DNA from: Segatella copri
GTDB taxonomy: Bacteria > Bacteroidota > Bacteroidia > Bacteroidales > Bacteroidaceae
DNA: 64,000 bases
NCBI RefSeq assembly: GCF_949820605.1
Contig: NZ_CATKVU010000006.1
Coordinates: forward strand, 1,224,501-1,288,500
Direction: 5' to 3'
The first letter of the stretch is position 1. Every line of letters starts with the position of its first letter. Of the stretch, positions 62,252 to 64,000 are shown one piece after another. A program made the position numbers and the translations under genes. Under the pieces are notes generated by a model. It made no database searches, was not told where the DNA came from, and saw only the letters and a list, made by a program, of their open reading frames with translations.

Positions 62252-62878
62252 TTACTTCTCCTCCTTATAAATATAGGCACGATGTACCCAGATTACACAT
62301 CCAACGAGAATCAATGCCATGGCTGGCATGGTCATCATACCGTTGTTAACATATCCGAAGTTGTAAGCTCCCTCTGGAATCAGCTGGAAACCGAGCAATG
62401 AGCCACGGCCCAGGAACTCACGAACAGCACCCATAATCACGAGGATGAGGGCGTAACCCAAACCATTACCTACACCATCGAGGAATGAAGGCCAAGGCTT
62501 ATTCATCATGGCGAACGCCTCCAAGCGACCCATCAGGATACAGTTGGTAATGATCAGACCCACGTACACTGAGAGCTGCACGCTCACGTCGTAGGCGAAA
62601 GCCTTCAGCACCTGGCTCACGATGGTAACCAGGGCAGCAACTACCACCAGCTGGACGATGATACGGATGCGCTGAGGGATGGTGTTGCGGATGATGGAAA
62701 TAATCACGTTAGAGAATGCCGTGATGATAGTAACGGCAAGTCCCATCACAATGGCTGGCTTCAGCTGGGAAGTAACAGCCAGGGAACTACAGATACCAAG
62801 CACCTGGACGAGAATAGGGTTGTCGCCGTTCAGTGGCTTGATGAATGCCTCCTTATTTTGTTTACTAAATAATGCCAT
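62252..62878 (-). CDS. nqrD: NQR subunit D
   Basis: The 208-residue membrane protein has six helices, with 'QVLGICSSLAVTSQLKPAIV' and 'ITNCILMGRLEAFA' as family segments; the Cys residues contribute to the intramembrane iron-sulfur centre shared with NqrE. The stop is followed by the nqrE start after 1 bp and the gene follows nqrC by 12 bp. Confidence 0.97.
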   Translation of the reverse strand: MALFSKQNKEAFIKPLNGDNPILVQVLGICSSLAVTSQLKPAIVMGLAVTIITAFSNVIISIIRNTIPQRIRIIVQLVVVAALVTIVSQVLKAFAYDVSVQLSVYVGLIITNCILMGRLEAFAMMNKPWPSFLDGVGNGLGYALILVIMGAVREFLGRGSLLGFQLIPEGAYNFGYVNNGMMTMPAMALILVGCVIWVHRAYIYKEEK

Positions 62879-62890
62879 AATATCGCTTAA

Positions 62891-63493
62891 TTATTTAATG
62901 AATTTAGCAAGACCTTCCTTGAGCATTGCATCCACACCATTAGATGTCAATGTAGCACCGGTAACGGCATCCACATTGTTAGGGTCGCTGGCAGGAGCGT
63001 CTTTCTCAACGCCCAGAGCGATGCCCTCTACTCCATCCTTGTGAATCTTCTTGCCCTGGAATTTCTGCTGCCACTTCAGGTTGTCCTTGATTTCAGCACC
63101 CAGTCCGGCTGTCTCGCCTTCGTGGTTGAAATATACGCCATAGATGGTGTTGTTGTCGGCATCCACGGCGATGAAGCCTGAAATGCCGCCCCAGAGACCC
63201 ATACCCTTTACAGAGTAAACAGTCTTCTTCTGACCATCAATCTCGCACTCGTAATACTTCATGCCGTCCTTCTCCTTCTCGTCCTTCACCACCTCTTTAT
63301 ATTTGGCAGCCGCAGTAGCGTTGTCAAGGTCGCGCAGGTTCAGAGAGTTCAGAATCTGCTTCTGAGTATCAAGAGCCACGTTGGCATCCTGTTTTGTCTT
63401 CAGCGAAGAAGACACGAATGCGAGCAGGAATGCCACGATTACCACGATGATAACCGAATAGATAATAGTATAGCTATTTGAATTTGTCTTCAT
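62891..63493 (-). CDS. nqrC: NQR subunit C
   Basis: The 200-residue protein has one N-terminal membrane helix and a periplasmic FMN-binding domain with covalent flavin attachment at Thr181 in 'DAVTGATLTSNGVD'. It is shorter than the Vibrio subunit (about 257), as is usual in Bacteroidetes. It follows nqrB by 18 bp. Confidence 0.97.
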   Translation of the reverse strand: MKTNSNSYTIIYSVIIVVIVAFLLAFVSSSLKTKQDANVALDTQKQILNSLNLRDLDNATAAAKYKEVVKDEKEKDGMKYYECEIDGQKKTVYSVKGMGLWGGISGFIAVDADNNTIYGVYFNHEGETAGLGAEIKDNLKWQQKFQGKKIHKDGVEGIALGVEKDAPASDPNNVDAVTGATLTSNGVDAMLKEGLAKFIK

Positions 63494-63511
63494 ATCTACA
63501 TTCCTCCTACA

Positions 63512-64000
63512 TTATTTAATAGCACGTTTAGCACGGCGTGAGATGTTGCCCTGAACTACACAATAGTCGATGAGTGGAGCAAACATGTTGCCGAAGAAGA
63601 TAGCGAGCATCATACCCTCTGGATAACCTGGGTTCATCACACGTACGATAACGGCGATGGCACCGATGAAGAATCCGTAGAAGTACTTACCCTTCTCAGT
63701 ACGGGCAGAGGTTACAGGGTCGGTAGCCATGAATACGGCACCGAAGCAGAAACCACCGAGAACGATGTGCTCATACCAGGCGATAGGTGTCATGCCGAGA
63801 GCCTGGAAGATAAGCGCCATCACGATGCCGCCTGCGAATACTGAGCCCATGGTCTTCCAGGATGCGATGCCTGTCCAGAGAAGGATGATGGCACCGATGG
63901 CGATGGCGATGACTGAAGTCTCACCGATACAGCCAGGAATGAAACCGATGATAGAATCGCAGAGACTAGCTGAAGGCATGCTGCCCTGAGCCAGCTGACC
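63512..64000 (-). CDS. nqrB: NQR subunit B (5' part outside window)
   Basis: The C-terminal 162 residues are visible and the frame stays open to the window end. The segments 'DSIIGFIPGCIGETSVIAI', 'YEHIVLGGFCFGAVFMATDP', 'VTSARTEKGKYFYG' and 'VMNPGYPEGMMLAIFFGNMF' identify NqrB, the subunit with riboflavin and covalent FMN that carries the sodium path. The residue that binds FMN lies in the missing part. nqrA should be upstream. Confidence 0.97.
   Translation of the reverse strand, partial: GQLAQGSMPSASLCDSIIGFIPGCIGETSVIAIAIGAIILLWTGIASWKTMGSVFAGGIVMALIFQALGMTPIAWYEHIVLGGFCFGAVFMATDPVTSARTEKGKYFYGFFIGAIAVIVRVMNPGYPEGMMLAIFFGNMFAPLIDYCVVQGNISRRAKRAIK

Overview
The window is a 64 kb piece of a Bacteroidetes chromosome, most likely Prevotellaceae close to Segatella (Prevotella) copri. 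The signs are: promoters of the Bacteroidetes type (TTTG, 19-20 bp, TAnnTTTG), few Shine-Dalgarno sites, an S16 with a long Ala/Glu/Lys tail, an NQR operon, class III fructose-1,6-bisphosphatase, a BamD/omega/DUF4293 block, the IscU-like plus GGGtGRT pair, and intergenic DNA made of degenerate 'agtttatagtt' words. I see no phage, insertion sequence, CRISPR array, rRNA or tRNA. Genes are dense and no gene-free gap exceeds 300 bases.

Layout. 1-1.3 kb: a truncated SPOR-domain membrane protein and a zinc-ribbon/FHA protein. 1.5-4.5 kb: hisH-hisA-hisF-hisIE. 4.5-7.9 kb: an FtsE-type ATPase, aspartokinase and diaminopimelate decarboxylase. 7.9-12.5 kb: two glycosyltransferase-like genes and the HrpB helicase. 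12.7-20.6 kb (minus strand): L28/L33/DUF4295, then map-tsaD-cinA, then DMP19-like, smpB, metH and a HAD hydrolase. 20.8-22.6 kb: the IscU-like/GGGtGRT operon. 22.7-26.8 kb (minus): a flippase, S16, a DUF4293 protein, RNA polymerase omega and BamD. 26.9-29 kb: uvrB. 29-33 kb (minus): serC-serA, then DUF1015 and YigZ. 33.4-41.1 kb (minus): a DbpA-like helicase, a TPR protein, a membrane protein, glgB, YhcH and a secreted MORN-repeat protein. 41.3-43.4 kb: a LytTR regulator lacking its phospho-acceptor Asp and a CBM20-HAD fusion. 43.6-46.5 kb: mltG, an ACT protein and UPF0210. 46.8-51.1 kb (minus): a xylulokinase, two small helix-turn-helix-like proteins and aspS. 51.3-54.7 kb (minus): an apparent envelope operon with a sorting-domain-like peptide, an L,D-transpeptidase lipoprotein, an ECF sigma factor, a one-pass membrane protein and a Spy/CpxP-like protein. 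54.9-60.2 kb: galE, fbp, a lipocalin-like lipoprotein and a Wzi-family protein. 60.3-64 kb (minus): nqrBCDEF, with nqrB running off the end.

Most of the window is core metabolism and housekeeping. The best candidates for undescribed biology are the CBM20-CBM20-HAD phosphatase (a domain logic like animal laforin, 2-3 kb from the glycogen branching enzyme), the strongly codon-biased IscU-like/GGGtGRT pair, the LytTR regulator with Ala at the phosphorylation site, the sigma/L,D-transpeptidase operon, and the DUF1015 gene next to serC-serA.
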